From contig NC_081556.1 in the NCBI RefSeq assembly GCF_963082655.1, positions 1,798,001 to 1,862,000 of the forward strand: DNA of 64,000 nt, written 5' to 3'. The stretch comes from Stomoxys calcitrans (lineage: Eukaryota; Arthropoda; Insecta; Diptera; Muscidae). Below, piece by piece: positions 1 to 9,214 of the stretch (its first letter is position 1; every line of letters starts with the position of its first letter). Made by a program: the position numbers and the translations under genes. The notes under the pieces were generated by a model. It saw only the letters and a program-made list of their open reading frames with translations, did not search any database and had not been told where the DNA came from.

Positions 1-50
1 CGAATGACGAAATTAGTGTACCCCCATCCTATGGTGGAGGGTATAAAAAG
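1..50 (-). mobile_element. End fragment of DINE/Helentron-like tandem-repeat element
   Basis: The motif 'cccatcctatggtggaggg' followed by TATAAAA is the reverse complement of the conserved left end seen at 3262, 16066 and 26857. The element is cut by the window edge, so only its terminal ~50 bp is visible. Classification as DINE-like is inferred from the fuller copies. Confidence 0.75.
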
Positions 51-1319
51 AAATCTAAGTCAGGAATCTAAGCCAAATGGTATTGATAAGAATGTAAGAC
101 TAGAATATTTTGATCTTATACCGCTGGAGTCAGGAAGACCTGGGACTTCCTTAATGTGCTGGCTGTGGTCTAAGTTGCAAAAAGGTCCTTTGTTTAAACT
201 CTATGTATACAAATCTTTTTGCCATTTGCCATTCAACTCCAAAGTCTCGGTTTTCTTGCTTGATTTTACCTCCATGAGTCATTCATTGCAAACAAAAGTC
301 GATACAAAGAAAATCCTTTCACTTTAGTCATCTTTGAAATGAAACTTTCCTTAGCCATAGCAATGTGACCACATGCTAAATTTGAAATGTTGATTATCGT
401 TTTGCTAGAATAATTGTGCCTTTGCTATCAGCAAGACATTTGGCAAACCAAATGTGTTGCACTTAGAAGGAGATGAAGCAGCAATTATACAAATTATGTG
501 GCATTCTTAAGAAGGCCTTCGTTATTGATGGTTTTTCGTTTCTGGAGCACCTCTTTGGCAACATATAAATTATGACAATTGCAAAAGTGTTGTTGTTGTT
601 GCTATAAGTGCTGACTAATTGCACTTTTCTAGCACAAGTCCATTCACCTTATCCAATAATTTGGCCCTAATAGCCTCAGCAAGTGCACAACGGTAAATAT
701 CTTTCAATTTAATGGGATTTCACATAAAATATGGCGAAAAGTCATTTGCAGAGCCGATTACATCAGGTCGTAGGATATAATGGAAAAAAGTTTTAGTTTT
801 TTTTTATATTATAACTTTTTTCTTCAAGAAAATTGTGCTCCAAAAAATCTATCAAATAAATTGCCGTTTAGTTTGAAGATGATTTTCTATAGCTCGCATT
901 CACTCACTCGCACTCTCTATGTCTCTCTTTCTTTCCCCGCCTCGAACATGGTTGGTTTTCTAGTTGTTTATATTGTTGTAGCGTTGTTGTTGTTACTGTT
1001 GGGCTTCCTGTTGTAGAGGAAAACTTAAATGAAACATAAGTACTTTTTCTTTTGCTATGTTCACAACCGGAACAAACTGACTAAATGTGAGCTCTGTGTG
1101 TACCACAATACATGTTCGCATTAAGATATATATATATATATACATAAGAGTGGGTCGGAATTCCAAAGTTTATCAGGGAAAGAAATCAAAAAAACTAAAG
1201 AAGATTGGAAAACCAATTCAAAAAAAAAAAATTCAAGCTACAACATTGACATGCTTAAAAGGCATGTTTCATCACACCCTAATGTCAATGTATTATCGAA
1301 TGTAAGAATGCTGGGGATT
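51..1319. other. AT-rich non-coding DNA, no gene seen
   Basis: I see no supportable coding region. The short ORFs have no domain signal and are interrupted by A/T runs. It contains an AT dinucleotide run near 1125-1142 and TTG-rich stretches near 590 and 980. It may be upstream DNA of the gene starting at 8693. Confidence 0.6.
1125..1142. repeat. (AT)n microsatellite
   Basis: Uninterrupted TA dinucleotide run within non-coding DNA. Confidence 0.9.
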
Positions 1320-1516
1320 AACACAAACATATCATCCTGTTTTATTATAACTCCACTACTATGTCCGTAGTTATATCTTAACAGTGGCTGGTCTCGATAA
1401 TAGTTTATTCAGGTCCCGAGACCTCATACACAAGTAACATATTCAGACAATAAATCTACTTTTTATGGGATTAAGACCTTAAATTGGAAGATCGGTGTAT
1501 ATGATAGCTATATATA

Positions 1517-2123
1517 AAGGGTGATTTTTTTGAGGTTAGGATTTTCATGCATTAGTATTTGACAGATCACGTGGGATTTCAGACATGATGTCAAAAAGAA
1601 AGATGCTCAGTATGCTTTGACATTTCATCATGAATAGACTTACTAACGAGCAACGCTTGCAAATCATTGAATTTTATTACCAAAATCAGTGTTCGGTTCG
1701 AAATGTGTTCAAATTTTGACAAATTTTGTTCAGCGATGAGGCTCATTTCTGGTTGAATGGCTACGTAAATAAGCAAAATTGCCGCATTTGGAGTGAAGAG
1801 CAACCAGAAGCCGTTCAAGAACTGCCCATGCATCCCGAAAAATGCACTGTTTGGTGTGGTTTGTACGCTGGTGGAATCATTGGACCGTATTTTTTCAAAG
1901 ATGCTGTTGGACGCAACGTTACGGTGAATGAACACATTTCGAACCGAACACTGATTTTGGTAATAAAATTCAATGATTTGCAAGCGTTGCTCGTTAGTAA
2001 GTCTATTCATGATGAAATGTCAAAGCATACTGAGCATCTTTCTCTTTGACACCATGTCTGAAATCCCACGTGATCTGTCAAATACTAATGCATGAAAATC
2101 CTAACCTCAAAAAAATCACCCTT
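1517..2123 (+). mobile_element. 607-bp palindromic MITE of Tc1/mariner-type origin, copy 1
   Basis: The element is flanked by TA (1515-1516 and 2124-2125) and starts AAGGGTGATTTTTT. Its terminal inverted repeats are 194 bp (1517-1710 and 1930-2123), matching except for about two substitutions, and they surround a 219-bp interior. Each repeat reads outward to inward into a methionine start and about 27 codons (beginning MNRLTNEQRL) like the N-terminus of a Tc/mariner transposase. The interior encodes a catalytic-core fragment with FSDEAHFWLNG. It therefore looks like a transposase gene whose 3' part was replaced by an inverted copy of its 5' end. An equal-length copy lies at 28076 in the opposite orientation. 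Confidence 0.93.
1711..1929 (+). pseudogene. Transposase catalytic-core fragment inside the MITE
   Basis: This frame encodes about 65 residues starting near FSDEAHFWLNGYVNKQN and running through CRIWSEEQPEA, MHPEKCTVWCGL and GPYFFKD. This resembles the DDE core around the first catalytic Asp (SDEAHF) of Tc/mariner-superfamily transposases in insects. It has no HTH module in frame, no second or third acidic residue and no 3' end, so it cannot be active. The segment is retained unchanged in both copies, which argues for recent copying rather than selection on the peptide. Confidence 0.85.
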
Positions 2124-2857
2124 TATATTGTCTGATCTGATTTATATGTGGGCCGGATGGCGTAAGGCTTAAACTAAATCACTTTTACGAATTTCGACAA
2201 AATCGGGTAATAAATAAAGCTTTTATGAGCTTCAGTCTCTTAATCGGCAGATCGGTCTATATGGCAGCTGTATCTAAATATAGTTCGATCTGAAACATAT
2301 TAAGATCGGATATCGGGAGGCCCAAAACAACTCACTGTTTCAAATTTCAGCGAAATCGGGTAATAAATAAAGCTTTTATAGGCTTCAGACCCCTTATCGG
2401 CAGATCGGTCTATGTGGCAGCTTTATCTAAATATTGTCCGATCAGAACCATATTCCGGGCGGATGTTAGGAGGCCTTAATCTACTTACTGTTTCAAATTT
2501 GAGAGAAAGCGGATAATAAATAAAGCTTTTATGGGCTTCAGACCCTTTATCGGCAGATCGGTCTATATAGCAACTAGATCCAAATATGGTCCGATTTGGC
2601 CCGTTCAAGAACTTAACCAGCGTGTATCAAAAAGACGTATCTGTGCCAAATTTTAGCTCAATATCTCAATTTTTGAAGGCTGTAGAGTGATAACAACAGA
2701 CGGATAGAGGGACAGACACACGGACATCGTTAAATCATCTTAGAATTGGACGACGATCCGATATATATACTTAGTAGGGTCGAAATTTTATATTTTGATC
2801 TGTTTCAAACGCAATGACTAAATTAATACACCCCCTATCCTACGGTGGTGGGTATAA

Positions 2858-3261
2858 AATAATATATTATCAATAATTGTATTGTAAATCTCTTAGAGAG
2901 CTTTTCAAAAAAGCCGAAATTTGATATGCTTTTTCCAAGCTTTGATGGTAAAGCACTCTAATATTCTTTTTAATGGTACACGGAATGCTCATACTTGAAA
3001 ATTTCGCTATGTAACATTCTATATACCTAAACTACCACAGTAGTCGTTGGGAAAACTTTGATCGTTACATTAGACATCTTTAAAAACTTCTATTGGATAT
3101 GTTGCAATAGAGAAAAATTAAATTTAAAATATTATTGAAATAAAACAACATATATATAAATATACATAAATTAATAGCAACAGTAGCAATGGACACACTA
3201 GTAAAAAAATTGATTTTAATAGAAAAGTTGAAAAAAATTTTAATTTCATTAAAACTTTTTT
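2858..3261. other. AT-rich spacer between two tandem-repeat elements
   Basis: I see no gene, only A/T-rich sequence between the reverse-oriented element ending at 2857 and the forward one starting at 3262. Confidence 0.6.
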
Positions 3262-4522
3262 TATACCCTCCACTCACTATAGGATGCGGGTATACTAATT
3301 TCGTCATTCTGTTTGTAACACCTCGAAATATGCATCTAAGACTATAAATATATATATTCTTAAGTCGATCGAGTCATGACCGTCCGTCTGTCCGTCTGTC
3401 TGTCGAAAGCACGCTAACTATCGAAGGAGTAAAGCTATCCGTTTGAAATTTTGCAAAACTACTTTTTATTATTGCAGGTCGGTTGGGATTGTAAATGGGC
3501 CAAATCGGTCGTTTTTTGACATAGCTTCCATATGAACCGATCCTGGGTCTTGACTTCTCGAGCCTATAGAGGGCCCAATTTTCTTCCGATTTGACTGAAA
3601 TGTTGCACGCGGTGTTCTGGTATCCTATTCAACTACTGTGCTGAGTATGGTTTAAATCGGTTCATAGCCTGGTGTAGCTGCCATATAAACCGATCTTGGC
3701 TCTTGACTTCCTGAGCCTCTGGAGGGCGCAATTCTCGTTCGATTTGACTGAAATTTTGCACGTGGTGTTTTGGTATCATTTCCAACTGTGCTAAGTATGG
3801 TTCAAATCGGTCCATAACCTGATATAGCTGCCATATATTCCCATCTCAGATCTTGACTTCTTGAGCTACTATGGGACGCAATTCTCATCCGATTAGGCTG
3901 AAATTTTGCATGAAGTGTTTTGTTATGACTTCCAATAACGGTGCTGAGTATGGTTTAAATCGGTTTATAGCCTGGTATAGCTGCCATATAAACCGATCTT
4001 GGATCTTGACTTCTTGAGCCGCTAGAGGGCGCAATTCTCATCAGAATTGGCTGAAATTTTGCATGAGGTGTTTTGATATGACTTCCAACAACTGTTCTTA
4101 GTATATCGCAAATCGTTACATAACCTGATATAGCTGCTATATAAACCGTTCTAGAATCTTGATTTCTTGAGCCTCTAGAGGGGGCGGTTCTTATCAGATT
4201 TGGCGAAACTTTGTACAACGACTTCTCTCATGACCTTCAACATACGTGTCCAATATGCTCTGAATTGATCTATAGCTTGATACAGCTCCCATGAAAACCG
4301 ATCTCCCGATTTTGCTTCTTGAGCCCCTACAAGGCGTTATTCTTATCCGAATGGACTGAAATATTTATGGTCCGAATCGGACTATAACTTGATATAGCTC
4401 CAATAGCATAACAGTTCTTATACATTCTATATTTGCCTAAAAAGAGGTACCGCGCAAAGAACTAGACAAATGCTATCCGTGGTGGAGGGCATATAAGATT
4501 CGGCCCGGCCGAACGCTCGTAT
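3262..4522 (+). mobile_element. Near-complete DINE/Helentron-like element, six ~152-bp tandem units
   Basis: The left end is TATACCCTCCACTCACTATAGG; the right end has GTGGAGGGCATATAAG followed by a perfect hairpin TTCGGCCCGGCCGAA (4499-4513). The left CCCTCCAC and right GTGGAGGG are inverted. A (TCCG/TCTG)n tract lies at 3382-3404. Between them the unit 'GCTGCCATATAAACCGATC' recurs at about 3524, 3677, 3827, 3980, 4133 and 4284, spacings 150-153 bp. There is no ORF of note. Helentron-related DINE elements are known to carry central tandem repeats near 150 bp and a 3' hairpin, so I infer that class. A satellite-like MITE is the alternative. Confidence 0.8.
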
Positions 4523-4549
4523 TTGTTTTAAATTGAATATTAAATTTTT

Positions 4550-5565
4550 TCAATTACAGTTTAACTTCTACCTATCATTCATTCCACCTCCCTCAGACGG
4601 TATAGAGATCGTATCTTATGGGGACAATTGTACGATCATGGCATCAGGCCTCCCACCCATTTGTGACTTCTGCGATAGGTTAAACGTCTACCTCAATGAA
4701 CTTGCCTCATATTTTGCTGCAAGAGATCTGAAGATATCTGCCACCAAATCTTCAGACACTTTGTTCACTACATACGCATAAGAGGTGGGTAGGGAGGTGT
4801 ATGTGATGGCCGATCGAGTGACAATTCCGACCATCAAGTGTCCCAAAATACTTGGTGTCACATTTGACAGCTCTTACACATTATCCTCACATGCCACTGC
4901 AATCTGCGATATGGTCAAAAGTAGAAACAAGGTCCTCAAGTCAGTTGCCGGCAGCAATTGGGGTGCTGGCAAAGAAACAATTGGTGAGTTATGCAACGCC
5001 AGTGTGATTTCGTTAGCTATGTGACACGCAGTGGAATAATTTTCAGATCTGTCAAAATGCCGCTCTTCGAACTGCAGTGTGCTGTCTTCCCAGTTCTCAC
5101 GTAGACCACCTGCATCAGCAGACAAAGATCCTTTCCATGCGAAGACATAACTACATGCTGTCTAAGCAATACTTTCTGAGCTGTTATCGCAGGGACCATG
5201 CAAATCATCATCTTTTGGATACGTATTCACCGCCCAGAAGCCTTAAGGTGGATCTACATGATATAGAGCGTGAGGTTCAACGCTACAAGAGAGAATCTCT
5301 AGATTAAGCGGGTCTAGATAATATTCATGCAGACACGGTAGCCGATGTGTTGAATAGCTACCGGGTGAATGGGGTCCTTAGAGAACGACTGTATCCCATT
5401 GCACCTGAAGAAATTGACCTCCCCCGGCAAACCAAAGTAGTTCTGGCTCAATTACTATCCGGCAGATGTAGCCGCATCCCCCCCTACAGAGCAAGAATTG
5501 ATGCCAACATGCAGGACGTGTGTCCCGATTGTGACCTGGGACCACACGACACACTTCATTTGCAA
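4550..5565 (+). pseudogene. LINE-A (non-LTR retrotransposon) RT to C-terminus, 5' truncated and broken
   Basis: The reading frame begins inside the reverse transcriptase palm (FNFYLSFIPPPSDG). The catalytic box is YGDN (4617-4628) instead of YADD, so the second Asp is lost. It continues through the thumb (TKSSDTLFTT, KILGVTFDSS) and, after frame breaks, to the C-terminal region (LLSGRCSRIPPYRARID) with a Cys/His motif (CPDCDLGPHDTLHL). The same family is seen at 24335-26545 and 59880-60195. Stops and frameshifts near 4781, 5024 and 5305 make it inactive. It abuts the tandem-repeat element ending at 4522. Jockey-like affiliation is inferred from the RT style; the clade is not certain. Confidence 0.85.
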
Positions 5566-5579
5566 ATCACTAAGCAAAT

Positions 5580-5993
5580 CAAGGCATGGACTAGATGTGA
5601 GCACCACACGGGCTGGAACATTGAGGTCCGATCTGGGTGGTGTTCATTGTTGTTACGCTGTTACGAGAAGCTTAGCTGCGAGCTACCGGGCACGCCTACA
5701 GGTTGCGGATAGTGGTATGCTCCATACGGAGTAACGACAGTCGCGAACACTTAGGGTATCGAGCGGTGAGTCTCAGTGAGAGGCCGGGTAGCACTGGCTC
5801 TTGCACAAATACTGAGTGCCTATGATGATCGACATGACAAGGCGGGCTATTGGCGCCTTTCAATAACCAATTGCCACCTTGTTCCCGCGGCGATCTGTCC
5901 TTTGGACCGGAACGAGCTTGCTTATCTACAGTAGCATAACGAGGGTCGCCACCTCCAAATGCAGATGTGGTTACGACAACAATAACAACAACA
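5580..5993 (+). mobile_element. SINE-like retroposon with 11-bp target-site duplication
   Basis: The sequence ACTAAGCAAAT occurs at 5569-5579 and again at 5994-6004, directly flanking a 414-bp block that ends in an (ACA/AAC)n tail (5974-5993). The block has no meaningful ORF and contains GC-rich segments (for example TTGTTCCCGCGG) unlike its AT-rich surroundings. This is the classic structure of a target-primed retroposon. The source family is not identified, and I do not see convincing pol III A/B boxes, so it could instead be a LINE 5'/3' deletion derivative. Confidence 0.75.
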
Positions 5994-6138
5994 ACTAAGC
6001 AAATATCTGCAATATAGCCTATAGTTGATTTTACTTAAGCGCCTGTAATATGGTGCTTAAGAAAAATCAATTAAAGGCCTGCGTTATAAATGGAAGGCAA
6101 TTTCAATGACTTATGCGTCCCACATTTCGATAAATCTA

Positions 6139-6215
6139 TGGCAGCCGCTTCTACGTACCGGATAACCCCATGGAGTCCTTAAACAGCCATGGGCTGCCAC
6201 CTCAAAAAAAAAAAT
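6139..6215 (+). mobile_element. Diverged short LINE-A-derived element (head portion)
   Basis: The sequence GGCAGCCGCTTCTACGTACC, followed by GGAGTCC and GGGCTGCCACCTCA, aligns by eye with the short elements at 20764-20880 and 38488-38590 and with the LINE-A head at 26515-26560. It ends in an A run. Confidence 0.55.
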
Positions 6216-6834
6216 ATAGGGAACTCCTAGCCGACACCCGGCATTTTTTGGAAAACGTCTGTGGCGGACTTTTTGTTCATAGGGGTGCCCACAGACTTTT
6301 GCCAAAACTACGCACCTTAAGTTCCTATTCCAGGAGAAAAACATCTGTGTACCACATTTAGAAATTAATTGAAATTTCCAAAAAATATCAATCACTTTTT
6401 TGATTGGACCAACTAAAAAATTAATTGAAAATTTTAAATTTCTTTTACTTGAGTGTGCAATTTTTTTTTGAAAATGTTTTTAATTAGTTTCTCAAAAACG
6501 GCGAGTGATTATTATCATTTATTTGATTGAAACAGTTTCGATTAAAAAATTTATTGGATCAATTAATTTCGTGATGGAAACTGTGTAAGTCTGCATGGGT
6601 AATCTTAGATTTCAACTATAATCCCAAATACTTTGATGCTTTCCCTCATACACCTGGGCTAGGTTAGATTAGGATGGAGTGGCAGTCTTTTAGACATTTT
6701 TAAGTGTTGACAATTTAAGTCCATTATGCTACCAGAGTAGCAATAAACCAGGAATGTTAAACCCACGACCCGCGCACGCTATCAACTCGGCTACCTGGGT
6801 CACCCTTCAAAATAAATCTATTTACCCACCTTAG
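6216..6834. other. AT-rich non-coding DNA
   Basis: I see no gene. TTAATTGA-like words recur at 6365-6560. Around 6660 is a CTAGGTTAGATTAGG stretch like the LINE-C 3' tail in reverse, then a CG-rich patch at 6770-6805 of unknown origin. Confidence 0.5.
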
Positions 6835-6938
6835 AGATCTGACATTTTTATCAATTGTTGTCGTCCGATTCAAGTGAAAACTCAATGACAAGGAACTTTT
6901 TTATGTAGCCGCGCCCGAACAGCATGCGGCAGGGGGGT
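6835..6938 (-). mobile_element. SINE fragment (tail half)
   Basis: CGTCCGATTCAAGTGAAAAC and GCCCGAACAGCATGCGGCAG match the reverse complement of the SINE body complete at 53280 and 63336. The head and promoter part is missing. It joins directly to the LINE-B 3' end. Confidence 0.65.
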
Positions 6939-6939
6939 A

Positions 6940-7333
6940 GCGGTGTTTTTGCGTGGTTTAACATCTCACAAAAGGACTACGAGCACAATTATGTAAAATC
7001 GGTGCGGTTAGTGATAGTGTGTGTAGGGCATGCGGGGAAGATGATGAGGCGTTGGAGCATTTCCTTTGTCATTGCCCGGTTTTCGCGTCTAACAGATACC
7101 GGCACTTAGCCCCCTAAGGACACAATACCAGACATGAACCAACTTAGGCGTGGCATGGAAAACGATTAAGGAATTTGTAAATAGCACGTAATTACGAACA
7201 TAGATTTTCTTTTTCGAGGTTACTTTTTAGTTTTTAGAGCACACAACAAGCCGATTACTGGCTTAGGTGTATGTCTATAGTGACATGGGGCAGATTAATA
7301 TCTGCACCCTCTTTTCAACCTAACCTAACCTAA
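6940..7333 (+). pseudogene. LINE-B 3' end: C-terminal Cys motif, 3' UTR and CCTAA tail
   Basis: The sequence encodes remnants of the C-terminal Cys-rich region (CRACGEDDEALEHFLCHCP-like across a frame break) and the NQLRRG/WKTIKEFV-like end seen intact at 13302-13502. It is followed by a 3' UTR with ACACAACAAGCCGATTACTG. The element ends at CCTAACCTAACCTAA (7319-7333), probably the 3' tail made during target-primed reverse transcription. It is strongly 5' truncated and non-functional. Confidence 0.8.
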
Positions 7334-7931
7334 TACCTCACAAATGTCTCCAGCATTAGGAAGGGATAGCCACCACTGGGAATTTTATCTCATGTTCTGG
7401 CCAGTATTCAAGGCCGGAGTCGTTCGGAGCCATTGGCGGATATGCTCCTATCCTTCTATTGTGGCGATTGTTTAGTAACACTCTCAAATTTTTGTTAAAT
7501 TTTTCTACAATTCTTATCAATTTTCCGAAGTTTTTTTTTTTTTGAAAAATATGTCCTCTCGAATATTTTAATTAGGACTGCGGTCTTAGCATAAAAAATG
7601 TCTCACATTAGAAAATCCTTTGAAAACAAATTCTAATGAATTAAGCACAACTTGTTAAATTGAGTGATAAAATAAAAAAGATTTGAAAACGGAAAGAAGA
7701 AGCAGAACAACAACAATACGAACAAGAATAACCGCAGACGTGACGACAAGAACATTTAAAAAAATTGCTTTTCGACGCTACAATAAAATGTAGCAAAAAA
7801 AGGGATAAGTAATCCTTAAAACAGCCTAGAATAATAAGAAACAGAATGTAAACATTTTGAAGAAAAGCGGCAATTAAGCCAAGACAAAATGTTGAAAGAA
7901 AAGGGACCAAACCGCATCCACAGGCAAAAAT

Positions 7932-7950
7932 ACACACACACACACACACA
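7932..7950. repeat. (CA)n microsatellite
   Basis: Uninterrupted AC dinucleotide run. Confidence 0.9.
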
Positions 7951-8458
7951 CCTACTCGTACATACACGCTGAGCGTTAAGAGTTAATAAAGTCAACTTGA
8001 TAAATAGAGGAAGAAGGGGACGAAGGGAAAAGAAGAGGGCAATTAAAATAAACCTCGACAAGCAACGGCAACGGCAGCGGCAATGGCAACGACAACAAAC
8101 CAAAATAAAACATTCATGAAATGTTCGCAGCATATTTCCTCCATATGATTAAAATGTTAAGCAAAATATAAACATCCGTGATTTGCATATGAATGAATGT
8201 GTTGTTACATTCAAAAGTCAACAGGCAAACAAACAAACAAACAAGCCCATAAATATTACTGAGAAGAACGAAAACAAAAACAAACAAACAAAAAGTAACA
8301 GCAAAGTTCAATGTTTACAATAAATTCTATGACGTTATTCTAAAACTATTGCAAATAATTCATATGTCCGGTTTGTGATAACGGAAACGGATGTAACTAC
8401 TCGTAGAATCCCTACAGCGACACCATCTATTCACACTACCATTTAATATTGCCTTTCT

Positions 8459-8468
8459 CACACACCCC

Positions 8469-8502
<34 letters not shown>

Positions 8503-8510
8503 CACACTCA
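8459..8510. repeat. (CA)n microsatellite, interrupted
   Basis: About 50 bp of CA with single C and A interruptions, roughly 180 bp upstream of the exon start codon. Confidence 0.9.
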
Positions 8511-8666
8511 CAAGGTGTGCCATCAAATGTAATTGTGTACTTGGTCTAACAACACTCACCTAACACATACAAGCAATTTCTTTAGCTACACACCAGAACA
8601 ACTGGGAACGGAAACAGGACATTGTGTTGGGCAGCGGAAGCATCTCATAACAGCTGTGAAACGGAA

Positions 8667-8690
8667 ATGCATACAAAGTGCCACATTTAA
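8667..8690 (+). promoter_or_regulatory. Upstream ORF (7 codons) ending 2 nt before the main ATG
   Basis: The ATG at 8667 opens a 7-codon ORF ending at TAA 8688-8690. The main ATG follows at 8693 after only CA. If this lies in the mRNA leader, ribosomes starting here would terminate almost on the main start codon, which would be expected to reduce or condition its use. This is a sequence observation; a regulatory role is inferred. Confidence 0.5.
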
Positions 8691-8692
8691 CA

Positions 8693-9214
8693 ATGGAAAT
8701 CGATGTAAATCTTCATAAGCCACCAAACGCCATAGAACTCAAGACCATCTCGGCCGGCAGTTACAGCATCGGCAATGGCCAAAGTAATAGTAGGTCGTCG
8801 ACAGGCAGCAACAATATCGGCAACAACAACAACAATCACTCGTTCAACAACAATCATCAGCAGGCGGCGTCAGCAGGATTGCTACGCAGCCCCTCCACAC
8901 CGCCTCCAACGACGACGAGTAGTGCAGGCCTAACACCAGGCTGTTGTGGCATTCTCTCACGTCTGCTGTGCTCCAGCAACTCTCGAGGCAAGACGGCCAA
9001 CTCGAGTGGCGACTACAATACCCCAACCTACAATGGCTATACGGCTCCGCTGTATGGTGGCGGCAGTGGGGCGACACCGCAACACCATCATCCACTGTAT
9101 ATGAATCTGCTGAAGAAGGGCCAGCAGCATCGTCGTACTCCACAGGAAATCTACTTCGAGAGTCGTGGCAAATCCTGCAAGAAGCTATTGAAATTCAATG
9201 GTAACTCCAATAAG
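8693..9214 (+). CDS. First coding exon of an unidentified host gene (N-terminal 174 residues)
   Basis: The ATG at 8693 has a good context (A at -3, G at +4) and an in-frame stop upstream at 8657. The frame stays open for 174 codons and stops exactly at a consensus donor AAG|GTAAGT (9215), in phase 0. The protein starts MEIDVNLHKPPNAIELKTIS. It then has a Ser/Gly/Asn stretch with N and H/Q runs (about residues 26-60), a Pro/Thr-rich piece (SPSTPPPTTTSS, about 66-77) and a hydrophobic Cys-rich segment CCGILSRLLCS (about 83-93) that could be lipid-modified. A basic end includes LLKKGQQHRR and EIYFESRGKSCKKLLKFNG (about 140-170). There is no signal peptide or membrane helix. The G+C and synonymous codon use differ sharply from the AT-rich flanks, as expected for real coding DNA. 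I do not recognise the family. It is plausibly the cytoplasmic N-terminus of a signalling or channel protein with a long first intron, but this is a guess. Confidence 0.85.

Larger units (their letters stand above)
1320..2857 (-). mobile_element. DINE/Helentron-like element with ~152-bp tandem units, split by a 607-bp transposon
   Basis: The unit containing CGGCAGATCGGTCTATATGG recurs with starts near 1485, 2245, 2398 and 2551. The last two spacings are 153 bp. The first is 760 bp, which becomes 151 bp once the 607-bp insertion and its TA duplication are removed. The right end (about 2800-2857) carries the same 'cctacggtggtgggtataaa' terminus as other copies, so the element lies in reverse orientation. 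No ORF is present, so it is non-autonomous. Assignment to the Helentron/DINE type rests on similarity of architecture (short inverted subterminal motifs, hairpin end, central ~150-bp repeats), not on a database match. The left boundary is approximate. Confidence 0.7.
7334..8666. other. Upstream / 5' UTR region of the 8693 exon; no other gene
   Basis: This is repeat-poor compared with the rest of the window. It contains CA runs (7932-7950, 8459-8510), AACA-rich stretches and ATTTGCATATGAATG near 8180. The reverse-strand ORFs at 7641-8311 are low-complexity Cys/Leu/Phe strings and are not credible genes. An ATGTAA minimal start-stop lies at 8527-8532. The promoter cannot be placed from sequence alone. 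Confidence 0.55.

Noticed and set aside
1591..2010. 139-residue reverse ORF in the MITE
   Set aside because: It reads the transposase start in the right inverted repeat and then the antisense of the core; the sense core frame is on the other strand.
7641..8311. Three overlapping reverse ORFs rich in Cys/Leu/Phe
   Set aside because: Low-complexity translations of AACA, CA and GAA-rich DNA opposite the leader of the 8693 gene.
8844..9204. ORFs in other frames across the exon
   Set aside because: Shadows of the + strand coding exon; only the 8693 frame ends at a consensus donor with a good start.
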